A stretch of DNA of 64,000 nucleotides. It comes from Scytonema hofmannii PCC 7110 (lineage in GTDB: Bacteria; Cyanobacteriota; Cyanobacteriia; Cyanobacteriales; Nostocaceae). The notes under the pieces were generated by a model. The model worked only from the letters and a program-made list of their open reading frames with translations, searched no databases and was not told the origin of the DNA. The stretch lies in NCBI RefSeq assembly GCF_000346485.2, contig NZ_KQ976354.1:4670436-4734435 (forward strand). The letters run 5' to 3'. Below, in pieces: positions 44,208 to 52,034 of this stretch. The position numbers were made by a program, and so were the translations under genes. How positions within the stretch are numbered: the first letter of the stretch is position 1; every line of letters starts with the position of its first letter.

Positions 44208-44625
44208 ATAATTAATACCCCTTTGTAGGTTGGGTTGAGGAACGAAACCCAACATATATACCAAAAACGGTTTAGAAGATGACTTTCCGACAATTGTCAA
44301 GCATTCGTAGGGGCGCGGCGGCCTTGCGCCCCTACATAGGCGGTGAAACCATTTTGAAAAAGAACAGTTGTTAGCCGTTCACAGTATAGCAATCTTATTT
44401 GAGATCTAAACAAGGGGGACACGGGAGACAAGGAAGAGGGGTTGTAACTCCTACACGGACTACTATAGAATCGAATCGTAGGGTTTCCTGAAACCCAACA
44501 TAAAATCGAGTTGTTGGGTTTCGCTATCGCTCAACCCAGCCTACACTGTCTTAATGAATCACATATATCGCCACGAATCACGTCGAGACGTTACACATAA
44601 CGTCCCTAGAGTAAAAAACTGCCAT
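44208..44625. repeat. gene-free stretch filled with dispersed repeats
   Basis: A TAGGTTGGGTTGAGGAACGAAACCCAACA-type repeat lies at about 44225-44255 and again, reversed, at 44485-44553. A perfect 10-bp hairpin GTAGGGGCGC/GCGCCCCTAC sits at 44307-44335, the same element found at 61508 and, nested in an STRR, near 48910. No coding frame is supported. Confidence 0.8.
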
Positions 44626-45642
44626 CTAAACCTTAGCTGCAACTTTTTGTTGAGCAGCTATTTCATTTTGACAAGGGCGACCTTGCTCAAAATCAGATAT
44701 ATTAGCTACAGTTGTCTCCGAAATATTACGCAATGCTTCTTCTGTAAAGAAAGCTTGATGTCCGGTAATCAAGACATTTGGAAAGGTTATTAAGCGTTGA
44801 AAAATGTCATCTTGGATAATTTTTTCTGACAAATCCTCGAAAAACAAGTCAGATTCCTGCTCGTAAACATCAATACCGAGATACTTAATCTTACCAGACT
44901 TTAATCCTTCAATTACTGCTGTAGTATCAATTAAAGCTCCCCTACTCGTGTTGATGAGCATTATTCCTTGCTTCATCTGCTGTATGGCTTCGGTATTAAT
45001 CAAATGATGAGTTTGAGGTGTTAAAGGGCAGTGCAAGGTAATGATATCAGAATTAGCAAACAACTCTGATAGTTCTACATATTTAGCTCCTAATTTTTCA
45101 ACTGCTGGATTGCGGTAAACATCGTAAGTCAGAAGGTGACAGCCAAATCCTTTTAAAATCTGTCCCACAATTTGACCTATTTTTCCAGTACCAATAATTC
45201 CTACCGTCCGCCCGTTCAGATCGAATCCCAAAAGCCCTTCAATCGAGAAATTTCCTTCCCTAACACGACTATGAGCGCGATGAATCTTACGATTGAGGCT
45301 TAATATTAATCCAACGGTGTGTTCTGCTACTGCATAGGGCGAATAAGCTGGAACGCGGACAACAGTTATACCCAACTCGGCGGCGGCTTTTAAGTCCACG
45401 TTATTAAAACCCGCACAACGGAGTGCAATCAAGCGGGTTCCTTGTGAAGCAAGAAGTTCTAAAGTTGGGGCGTCAGCGCGATCGTGTACAAATACGCAAA
45501 CAGCAGGAAATCCGGTTGCTAAGATTGCTGTATCTCGGTCAAGACGTGGTTCAAAGAAAACCAATTCATGTTGATTTTGGGGATTTGCAGCTTCTAAAAA
45601 CTGGCGATCGTAGGCTTTTGTACTGAAGACTGCTACTTTCAT
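44626..45642 (-). CDS. D-lactate dehydrogenase-type 2-hydroxyacid dehydrogenase
   Basis: 338 residues from the ATG at 45642. NAD-binding [20 protein letters not shown], then [12 protein letters not shown] (catalytic Arg) and [18 protein letters not shown] (catalytic His), the LdhA pattern. The N-terminal [16 protein letters not shown] is also LdhA-like. It reduces pyruvate to D-lactate in the dark or anoxia. It stands alone, with dispersed repeats downstream. Confidence 0.93.
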   Translation of the reverse strand: MKVAVFSTKAYDRQFLEAANPQNQHELVFFEPRLDRDTAILATGFPAVCVFVHDRADAPTLELLASQGTRLIALRCAGFNNVDLKAAAELGITVVRVPAYSPYAVAEHTVGLILSLNRKIHRAHSRVREGNFSIEGLLGFDLNGRTVGIIGTGKIGQIVGQILKGFGCHLLTYDVYRNPAVEKLGAKYVELSELFANSDIITLHCPLTPQTHHLINTEAIQQMKQGIMLINTSRGALIDTTAVIEGLKSGKIKYLGIDVYEQESDLFFEDLSEKIIQDDIFQRLITFPNVLITGHQAFFTEEALRNISETTVANISDFEQGRPCQNEIAAQQKVAAKV

Positions 45643-46063
45643 AAAAAACTTCAAGCCTTATGCTGGGTTACTTTCCAGTACATGATAGCTTGTGACGGAT
45701 TACGTATTGTGCTGTATTCCTTGAAGGAATCTTAAAAAAAATGAGGTAGCTTTTGTAGGCGGCTCGTGCTCTAATAACCCAAGTTGCGGGTTATCGATTG
45801 CTGTGTGCAAGTCACTCCTCAATTGATGCGAATACGTACAAAAAGTAGTGGTGACGCCACGCGCCACCGCGCTTTAGATTTGACTGAGGATTTAAGTACT
45901 TAAATGGTCTCGTTGCAATCACCTGCTGAATTCAAGTTATCGGTGTTGACGGCTTCGATTACTTGCTACAACTGCTGGATAAATACAACCAATTATTTTC
46001 ACCTAAAGTGATATAATTTTAGCAAAGAAGTATTTCACTATTAAGCAAAGATGGTAACTTAAA
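45643..46063. other. gene-free stretch before the MazF pair
   Basis: 421 bp without a complete gene. One frame near 45945-46015 reads IQVIGVDGFDYLLQLLDKYN and may be a short protein fossil, but it is too brief to name. Promoters of ldh (leftward) and of the toxin-antitoxin pair (rightward) are expected here. Confidence 0.3.
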
Positions 46064-46357
46064 ATGGATTCACTAAAAGCAAAAATTTTTAAAAAACTAG
46101 AACAATTTCCAGAAAATACACTTCAGGAGGTTCTGGATTTTGTTGATTTTTTGGAGTACCGAAAGGTCAATAATCAAGAAATTTCTTTATCTACAGCTAG
46201 CAATGACACGCGAGAAAAATCTGATGTTGAATGGCTAGATAATGATTTATCTAATTTGGGTAGCTATGAATCTTATGATTGGCAACCAGGAGAACTAGAG
46301 GAGGGGTTACCTGTTAAATACATTCCAGGAGAGGGGGTAGTCATCGTTAGGGAATGA
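46064..46357 (+). CDS. DUF2281-type antitoxin
   Basis: 97 residues. The opening MDSLKAKIFKKLEQFPENTL plus QEVLDFVDFLEYRK is the DUF2281 helical pattern. An acidic tail (EKSDVEWLDNDLSNL and PGELEEGLPV) is the toxin-wrapping part. Its ATGA stop overlaps the MazF-type gene start, giving tight coupling. Confidence 0.82.
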   Translation: MDSLKAKIFKKLEQFPENTLQEVLDFVDFLEYRKVNNQEISLSTASNDTREKSDVEWLDNDLSNLGSYESYDWQPGELEEGLPVKYIPGEGVVIVRE

Positions 46358-46734
46358 CAACTACTTCTTTAGAATTTGGTGACATTGTTACAGCACGCTT
46401 TCCCGAACACAATCCTCAAGGTCGTGAACAACAAGGCTACCGACCCTCTATTGTGGTAGGTTTTCCAAATCGCATAGGAATACCCCGGTTCTCGTTGGTG
46501 ATAGTAGTTCCAATGACTACAGATAAGGGACAGTTATGGGCATTATCTTCTCCCCATTTATATCCACGTTTTCCAATAGGAATGGCGCAGTTAAGAACAC
46601 CATCTATTGCTTTGTTAGATCAGGTAAGGGTTATAGATGTTAACCGGATTGTTGCTTATCGCGGGAGTTTAACACCTGACCAATATGAGCCTATCTTAAT
46701 TGGACTTCAACGCATTATTAGTCCTGAATTGTAA
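46354..46734 (+). CDS. MazF/PemK-family endoribonuclease toxin
   Basis: 126 residues. FGDIVTARFPEHNPQGREQQ then GYRPSIVVG is the PemK/MazF strand-loop with the catalytic Arg; VIVVPMTTDKGQL holds the Thr, and AQLRTPSIALLDQVRVIDVNR closes the fold. It cuts mRNA at short sequences when freed from its antitoxin. It forms a two-gene operon with the DUF2281 protein at the left edge of the accessory island. Confidence 0.9.
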   Translation: MTTTSLEFGDIVTARFPEHNPQGREQQGYRPSIVVGFPNRIGIPRFSLVIVVPMTTDKGQLWALSSPHLYPRFPIGMAQLRTPSIALLDQVRVIDVNRIVAYRGSLTPDQYEPILIGLQRIISPEL

Positions 46735-46792
46735 GTAAATCAGCAAAAAAAAGATGCAGAATAAAAGTAAAATTTCGTATCTGTCTCATAGG

Positions 46793-46816
46793 AGCGCTGT
46801 CTTCAAAGACAGCGCT
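46793..46816. terminator. 11-bp hairpin after the MazF pair
   Basis: AGCGCTGTCTT/AAGACAGCGCT with a 2-nt centre, part of a dispersed element (GTAGCGCTGTCTTC... type; a longer relative is at 60113-60158). It lies between convergent transcripts. A dispersed AAACGCGATACGGCTGTC repeat follows at 46920. Confidence 0.6.
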
Positions 46817-46988
46817 ACTACAAACTATAGCGGGTTACAACTGAATGAGGATACAAATTCATTTGTGTTCATCTGTGTTTCAAAAAAATCAATTTCACAA
46901 ATTTTGTCAGATTCCTACAAACGCGATACGGCTGTCTTCCGTTCAGCCTCCGGTTTATCGCACCTCAAATTATGCAACCGCTGAGCTT

Positions 46989-49900
46989 TCATATCATGTA
47001 ACTTGCTGGTGTAGGCTCGAACTTTCCATTCAAAGACGTATTGGACATTTCCTCTTTGACTCCACTGATATTTAACAACATCAATTCATCTCGCTGATGC
47101 CATACTGTAAATATTTTTTGCCTCTCATCATAGAGTGTTTCTAAATTTATTTGATAAACCTCATTATCGATACGCTTGAGCTTTAAGCCCAACAACTTCA
47201 ATAACCTCTCCAGTATTCTGATTGCTGAAACACTCTTTTTTCCCATCTCAATATTAATTCCCAGAGTTCTGCGAATGTGTTTGCTACATTGAAGTGAAAT
47301 ATTTTTCAACAATATCAAATCAGCATCATTTTCAGTAAACTTGCGTTCTGACTGAAGAAATTTAAGCATTCCCAAGGCTCGTAATGCTTCTATTTTCAGG
47401 GTGTAATTCTTTAAATCCGGTAAAAAGACTTTACCATTACCCCAAGATAATTGCTGATGGAACTCTTGCTTATCTTTGAGATGAAAGTACTCGCTTTCAT
47501 GGGTGAGGTAGTAGTGAGAAAGTAATTGACAGTAATACCCTTTATCATCCCGTAGCTTCAATTCTGGAGTCACTTCAATACCATACCTTTGCCTAAGGAC
47601 ATATTTGTTGATTTTGTGACGTTCCTCATTAGTTAAAGAATGTTTGGTCAGAAGTTGGTCGTATTCCAAGTAATCAATATCTCGTGCATTAGCTACAGCC
47701 GTTGCCAATGTCAATTGATTCTGTCGCTTAATTTCTCGAATTTTACAATCGATTTCTTGTGTATTTTTCCGGCTTTGCGACCAATCTTTCTGTACTTTTA
47801 CAATTTCTAAAACTAATCTTTTCCGAGTTGCTAAATCCTTGGGATCGGTTGCCAAAAAGGCAAAGCGTAAATCTCGAATAATATTCTTTTGCGTATCATT
47901 GCTCCGCAGCGAAACTGGATGACCATCTGCAATCAACCCTTCTTTCATTGATTGGCGGAAAAAGATGATAGAAGCATTAACTCTTGCAGCTAGCTTTGAC
48001 CAAGTTCGTAAATGGATGGGATCGTAAACTAAAGGTAAATCTATATCAATTTTATGTAATGGACTTAGCAAAGCTAAATTTTCTTTTTGATTGTCCTGAT
48101 ACCAACAGGAAAGCGATCGATAATTTGTGCTACCACTTCCAATTAAACCAATTCCTCGCTTAGCACACCAAATAAAACGGGGTATATTATCGCGGACTCT
48201 TGCTAATGCTTGTCGTGCATCAAAATCAGGAACAACTCCTTGAAAAATACCATAAACTCTATCAAAATGTTGCACATCAATACTAATTCCCGTACCCAAA
48301 CTTGGAGTGACAAAAACGGTGTCATAGGCAGTCACTTTTTGATTAATGGACGCAACAAAATCAACAGCTGCATGACCGGGTGTGTTAGTTGTATGGCTGC
48401 TAACAACTAGACTATTGGGAAATTTGTGTTGCAATCTTGCCAAACGTTCTTTTAGGTAACGTTCAATTGTTTCACAACTATAACGTCCGGAACGACTATC
48501 AGTAGTTACATAACATTTATACCCTGTCATTAAATCTAATTCAAGTTGATGAATCAAAGGAGTGGGATTGGGAGAATCATAAAAAGTGGTATCCCAACCT
48601 TGCTGTGGTTTCCATTTATTAATTGCAATCCAAGGGACTACCTTAATTCCTGCCAATCCCTGTAAATATTCTAAGGAAACGTCTGATAAGTCAGCATCTT
48701 GGGCTATAATTAATCCCCCTGTTTTTAATACAGTTGAAATTAATTCCTGAAATATTTTTAAAATTTTGACTCGTTTATCTTTACAAGTACTGCTATTGAG
48801 TAGATGCCATAATGATTGTTCGACTTCATCCAAAATAACGATCGCACCTTGCCAATCTTCAGGATTCAGTCTCCAAATAGAATCAATGCATAATCCGAGG
48901 GAGTGGGGAGTAGGGGCGCAATGCCTTGCGCCCGTACAGGAGTAGGGGGTAGGGGAGTGTGGTTGATAAATCCCCCCCTTACCCTCTCTCCCCCTCATCC
49001 CCTCCTCTTTACAAAGTCCCCATTGAATACCGATTTTTTCACATAAAAATCGTCCGAGTTGAATCCTATGAGTCATTAATAAGACGGGTTGATTTTGACT
49101 TTTTGCTCGCTCTACAACCGATTGAAGTGCTGTGGTTTTTCCCGTTCCTTTTGCTGACTTAACTCCAACTAATCCAGAAGTTGGAAAAGGTATTTCTCCC
49201 AAGTAAGGACGGTTGATGGTGAGTGCAGCTGGAAGAGTTAATTCAGTATGGGGTTTAGTATGAGCAAGATAGACTTCTAAATCAATGCTTTGGCGATAAA
49301 CGGATTCAAAAGCACTAGCGCCTTTGCCAACAAGAAAATCATCTACGCCTTTCTCCATTCCAGGAAGTTCAACGACTTGAACGGGGCAATTTTTTTGTTG
49401 GAATAAAAATCCTATTTGAGAAATAGCGTTATTTATAGCTACGATTTTCTTTGGTTGAGTTTCAAAATCAAAGCAAATATAAAATGTCCGCTTAGTAATG
49501 GTGAATGCGCCTAAATCGGGAATAAGCTGGCGACTGACAACATTACCAAACTCATCTCTGACAACACGATAACCATTAGTAATTCCGGGAATACCTATCG
49601 CTGCAAATCCTTGTGTTAATAGTGCTGCTGCTTTCTTGACCCCTTCACAAATAATTACGGGTACATTGCGTTCCATCACCCACGACCAAAAACCTTCTGC
49701 TTCACCATTAGGTTGAAGGACGATCTCCTCAGGTATAGCCACATTGTAACGTTGAGAAATTTGCTGCCAAATGTAAAGTGGGACTCGCAGACAAAAAATT
49801 CGTGTTGGCGTACTGGGAGGATGCTCGTACTTGATAGATTTGAAATTTTCATTCATGCGGGGTTGGTTTGGCTTAAAGCATCCCCACTCCATAGCTTTCC

Positions 49901-50144
49901 AGTGATTCAATGGATCGAGACCCGAACACCACCAGCCGCCATTTGCAACGTGTTCGTAACGCTGCAACCAGCCACTCTTAACCATTCCGGTGTTCGTGCG
50001 GGGTAAATGTTCGGAAATTAACAAATATTCATAAGCAGTGTTGCCTTGAAGAGATTTAAAATTCAATTTAACAATGTCTGAGTTTATACCACTACCGTTA
50101 ACTAATTCTTCAAGGTGTTGGTTGTGTAAGTCGTGCGAGTACAT
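46989..50144 (-). CDS. plasmid-type replication protein with DUF3854 (Toprim-like) and helicase domains (CyRepA-like)
   Basis: 1051 residues. Residues ~155-285 form a DUF3854/Toprim-like part (VPVIICEGVKKAAALLTQGF, IGIPGITNGYRV, ELPGMEKGVDDF). A helicase follows: Walker A SAKGTGKTTALQ at ~331, MTHRIQLGRFL, and Walker B VILDEVEQSLWHLL at ~438, then PSLGTGISIDVQHFD and the ARVRDNIPRFIW motif VI-like block at ~640-665. The C-terminal 350 residues are unassigned. By memory this is the architecture of the cyanobacterial plasmid initiator CyRepA. Residues ~385-415 are repeat-encoded. It stands 46-50 kb inside the accessory island. Confidence 0.75.
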   Translation of the reverse strand: MYSHDLHNQHLEELVNGSGINSDIVKLNFKSLQGNTAYEYLLISEHLPRTNTGMVKSGWLQRYEHVANGGWWCSGLDPLNHWKAMEWGCFKPNQPRMNENFKSIKYEHPPSTPTRIFCLRVPLYIWQQISQRYNVAIPEEIVLQPNGEAEGFWSWVMERNVPVIICEGVKKAAALLTQGFAAIGIPGITNGYRVVRDEFGNVVSRQLIPDLGAFTITKRTFYICFDFETQPKKIVAINNAISQIGFLFQQKNCPVQVVELPGMEKGVDDFLVGKGASAFESVYRQSIDLEVYLAHTKPHTELTLPAALTINRPYLGEIPFPTSGLVGVKSAKGTGKTTALQSVVERAKSQNQPVLLMTHRIQLGRFLCEKIGIQWGLCKEEGMRGREGKGGIYQPHSPTPYSCTGARHCAPTPHSLGLCIDSIWRLNPEDWQGAIVILDEVEQSLWHLLNSSTCKDKRVKILKIFQELISTVLKTGGLIIAQDADLSDVSLEYLQGLAGIKVVPWIAINKWKPQQGWDTTFYDSPNPTPLIHQLELDLMTGYKCYVTTDSRSGRYSCETIERYLKERLARLQHKFPNSLVVSSHTTNTPGHAAVDFVASINQKVTAYDTVFVTPSLGTGISIDVQHFDRVYGIFQGVVPDFDARQALARVRDNIPRFIWCAKRGIGLIGSGSTNYRSLSCWYQDNQKENLALLSPLHKIDIDLPLVYDPIHLRTWSKLAARVNASIIFFRQSMKEGLIADGHPVSLRSNDTQKNIIRDLRFAFLATDPKDLATRKRLVLEIVKVQKDWSQSRKNTQEIDCKIREIKRQNQLTLATAVANARDIDYLEYDQLLTKHSLTNEERHKINKYVLRQRYGIEVTPELKLRDDKGYYCQLLSHYYLTHESEYFHLKDKQEFHQQLSWGNGKVFLPDLKNYTLKIEALRALGMLKFLQSERKFTENDADLILLKNISLQCSKHIRRTLGINIEMGKKSVSAIRILERLLKLLGLKLKRIDNEVYQINLETLYDERQKIFTVWHQRDELMLLNISGVKEEMSNTSLNGKFEPTPASYMI
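48896..48990. repeat. STRR with a nested hairpin element inside the replication gene
   Basis: GGGAGTG/GGGGGTA units at 48896-48915 and 48940-48960 flank a GTAGGGGCGCAATGCC...GCGCCCGTAC hairpin element. All of it reads in phase as a Pro/His/Thr/Ser-rich insertion between Walker A and Walker B of the replication protein. Confidence 0.85.
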
Positions 50145-50269
50145 TGGTCAGGTAGTAACAGAGGACGATGGACTTAAAACCTTAACACGCATCCTCTGAT
50201 TTTTATAGGTAGGAAATGTAAAAGTTGTGTGACACTTTTGTACTCAGGGAAGTAGAAGATACATCGGTT

Positions 50270-50395
50270 AATGATTAAGAAGTTATTCTCGTCTTCTGTA
50301 TAAGTAAAACAATAATTATGTATTGTTATATTTATAACGTTATAAAAAATATATATTAGTAAAAACACTATAACTCGAATACGTAGCATTCCTAT
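50270..50395. other. AT-rich segment with a 16-bp palindrome upstream of the replication gene
   Basis: TTTATAACGTTATAAA is a perfect palindrome at 50331-50346 within ~85% A+T DNA, ~190 bp before the replication-protein start. It could be an operator, a replication-initiation or iteron-like site, or just promoter DNA. No repeated iterons are visible. A leftward 71-codon frame here is not credible. Confidence 0.4.
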
Positions 50396-50417
50396 TCCTA
50401 AATTATTCGTGAGACAA

Positions 50418-50450
50418 AGAAACCCGGTATCTTGGAGATACCGGGTTTCT
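50418..50450. terminator. 15-bp hairpin, dispersed element
   Basis: Perfect arms AGAAACCCGGTATCT/AGATACCGGGTTTCT with a TGG loop, 70 bp after the immunity-like gene. It is a common cyanobacterial palindromic repeat that can act as a terminator. Confidence 0.7.
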
Positions 50451-50519
50451 GACGCTCAGTATTTTCGGTTCTTTCGTACATATCGTGCTAAATTGTTAAG
50501 TCTCAATATAGTCTTGCTA

Positions 50520-50867
50520 CTAAGCCACAACTTCCAATTCACTGAGATGGGTCATGACTTTACTTAGTTTTTCGCTAAAGTAGACGACTTCATAGTTAGG
50601 CGCGAGTTCTTTTTGCAGTTGCTTCCACAGACTGATTCCTTCTTCGTCAAAAGCTGCTTCAGCCTCTGCACTAGGGAAACCTGGTGAGTCAATTGGATCA
50701 GACCAATTTAATGTTGCATTATAAGCCTTTGCCCATTTATGCAAGCGGTTAATCGTTTCTTGACTTAAAGACAGTTTTGCTGTATCTATGTTACCAACTT
50801 TATCTGCATCTGCCCACCACAAAGGATCGCATCCATAGTCAGCCATTAGTTTAATCTTTATTGCCAT
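50520..50867 (-). CDS. putative immunity protein, copy B
   Basis: 115 residues, clearly paralogous to the gene at 51008-51352: shared IKLMADYGC-PLWW, SQETI-RL-KWA, EEGISLWKQLQKELA and YEV-YFSEKL-KV. It is acidic, soluble and without a signal peptide, as for immunity proteins that bind a toxin. It follows an orphan toxin-tail frame, which repeats the order seen in the first module. The immunity role is inferred from this order, not from a known family. Confidence 0.6.
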   Translation of the reverse strand: MAIKIKLMADYGCDPLWWADADKVGNIDTAKLSLSQETINRLHKWAKAYNATLNWSDPIDSPGFPSAEAEAAFDEEGISLWKQLQKELAPNYEVVYFSEKLSKVMTHLSELEVVA

Positions 50868-50883
50868 AGATGTTCTGGTTGAA

Positions 50884-50997
50884 TTAGGGTAATGAAGCTG
50901 GATTGGCTCCGACTATATAACCATTATTACTCACACTCACTGCAATGTACTGTGTTTGTCCATTAAAACTTACTTCATACTCTTCCTTATTTACCAT
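50884..50997 (-). pseudogene. orphan C-terminal tail of the toxin
   Basis: 37 codons, ATG to TAA: YEVSFNGQTQYIAVSVSNNG then YIVGANPASLP. This matches the last ~33 residues of the toxin at 51368-51760 (YEVSFNSKIHYIAVTISNNG, YIVGANP). It is a displaced cassette tail, as left behind when polymorphic-toxin tips are swapped, sitting between the two immunity copies. It lacks the catalytic part and is unlikely to act alone. Confidence 0.7.
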
Positions 50998-51007
50998 ATC
51001 AACCAAA

Positions 51008-51352
51008 TTAAGCTACAGCTTCCAATTCACTCCAATGAATAATCACTTTGCGTAGTTTTTCGCTAAAATAAATAACTTCATAAGTAGATGCAAGTTCTTT
51101 TTGCAGTTGCTTCCACAAGCTAATTCCTTCTTCCTCAAAAGCATCTTTTGCATCATTACTTAGGAAACTAGATGAGGCTGGATCATCCCAATTCAACTTT
51201 GCGTCGTAAACTTCTGCCCACTTCTCCAAACGACTAATAGTTTCTTGACTAAGCGGTAGTGTTGCTGGATCGATGTCGCCAACTTTCTCAGAATCTACCC
51301 ACCACAGTGGGTAGCATCCATAATCAGCCATGAGTTTAATTTTTTCTGCCAT
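51008..51352 (-). CDS. putative immunity protein, copy A
   Basis: 114 residues: MAEKIKLMADYGCYPLWW, then a polar middle and EEGISLWKQLQKELASTYEV. It lies 15 bp after the toxin gene, the normal spacing of a toxin-immunity pair. The paralogue at 50520 diverges most at residues ~25-65 (the region that would contact a varying toxin face). Family unknown to me; the role is inferred from position and duplication. Confidence 0.62.
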   Translation of the reverse strand: MAEKIKLMADYGCYPLWWVDSEKVGDIDPATLPLSQETISRLEKWAEVYDAKLNWDDPASSSFLSNDAKDAFEEEGISLWKQLQKELASTYEVIYFSEKLRKVIIHWSELEAVA

Positions 51353-51367
51353 AGTTGCTTTACCAAA

Positions 51368-51760
51368 TTATGGGGAAGTTCTAGGGTTTGCACCTACTAT
51401 ATAACCATTATTGCTGATAGTTACTGCTATGTAATGAATTTTGCTATTAAAGCTCACTTCATAAATAAGACGAGTTTTCTTTCTCCCCTGATAGCCAACA
51501 ATTCTACCTTGTGTTACCGCCGCGATTACAGCATCAGGTATTTGATGTGGTTCAATTCCCACATCAGTAAATTGGTCAAAATGGTTTTCAAGTATATGCT
51601 GCAGTCCTGCTTCAGTATTTCCCTCTTCCAAAAAGACTATTTTGCCATCTGGTTGCCGAGCAATCCGCACAATTTTTTCAGGAGTATGCTTGATACCGAG
51701 TAGGCTTAGTTCCTTAATTAAAGCTGTTTTCTCTACTTGATAATCTGGTTGTTGATTCAA
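51368..51760 (-). CDS. small toxin resembling C-terminal tips of polymorphic toxins
   Basis: 130 residues. No signal or membrane segment. The C-terminal half has GLQHILENHFDQFTDVGI (paired His), AAVTQGRIVGYQGRKKTRLI, YEVSFNSKIHYIAVTISNNG and YIVGANP, a layout like BECR-fold RNase toxin tips in Nostoc exoproteins. The N-terminal part (ALIKELSLLGIKHTPEKIVR) is a helical leader. It is 25 bp downstream of the phd antitoxin remnant and 15 bp upstream of the immunity-like gene. I infer a ribonuclease toxin; I cannot name the family. Confidence 0.6.
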   Translation of the reverse strand: MNQQPDYQVEKTALIKELSLLGIKHTPEKIVRIARQPDGKIVFLEEGNTEAGLQHILENHFDQFTDVGIEPHQIPDAVIAAVTQGRIVGYQGRKKTRLIYEVSFNSKIHYIAVTISNNGYIVGANPRTSP

Positions 51761-51785
51761 TAATTTAGCCCTCAGTATCTACGTC

Positions 51786-52010
51786 TCATCCTTCACCAAT
51801 ACCTAACTCCTGATGTAGTTCATTGATTGTTTGTGGTTTGAAAGTTCTGGCTCTCGCTCTTTGCAACGCAGTTAGCAAGCGATCGGCATTTTTAGGCGAG
51901 CGAAGTAAATAAGCTGTTTCTAGCAAACTGTTTAATTCTTCAACAGCAATTAGGGCAACGCTTTCGCCTTCTTGCCGATTAATAATCACCACATCACGCT
52001 CGGCAATGAC
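51786..52010 (-). pseudogene. Phd/YefM antitoxin, 3' half, split by IS607
   Basis: 74 codons: IAERDVVIINRQEGESVALI, AVEELNSLLETAYLLRSPKN and a tail, which is the second half of a Phd/YefM-type antitoxin. The 5' half is at 54464-54526. Joining them gives LCDRV-IAERDVVIINRQ without any loss or gap, 94 residues in all. A GTG/ATG inside the piece could still give a shorter protein, but the N-terminal DNA-binding part is separated. Confidence 0.88.
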
Positions 52011-52034
52011 GCGCTACTCTAAACCTGGGCAAAC

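Noticed and set aside
46754-46984. Rightward 76-codon frame after the MazF gene
   Set aside because: It runs through a hairpin element and a dispersed repeat; no ribosome site, no family.
50174-50389. Leftward 71-codon frame upstream of the replication gene
   Set aside because: AT-rich low-complexity hydrophobic translation including a palindrome; more likely promoter DNA.
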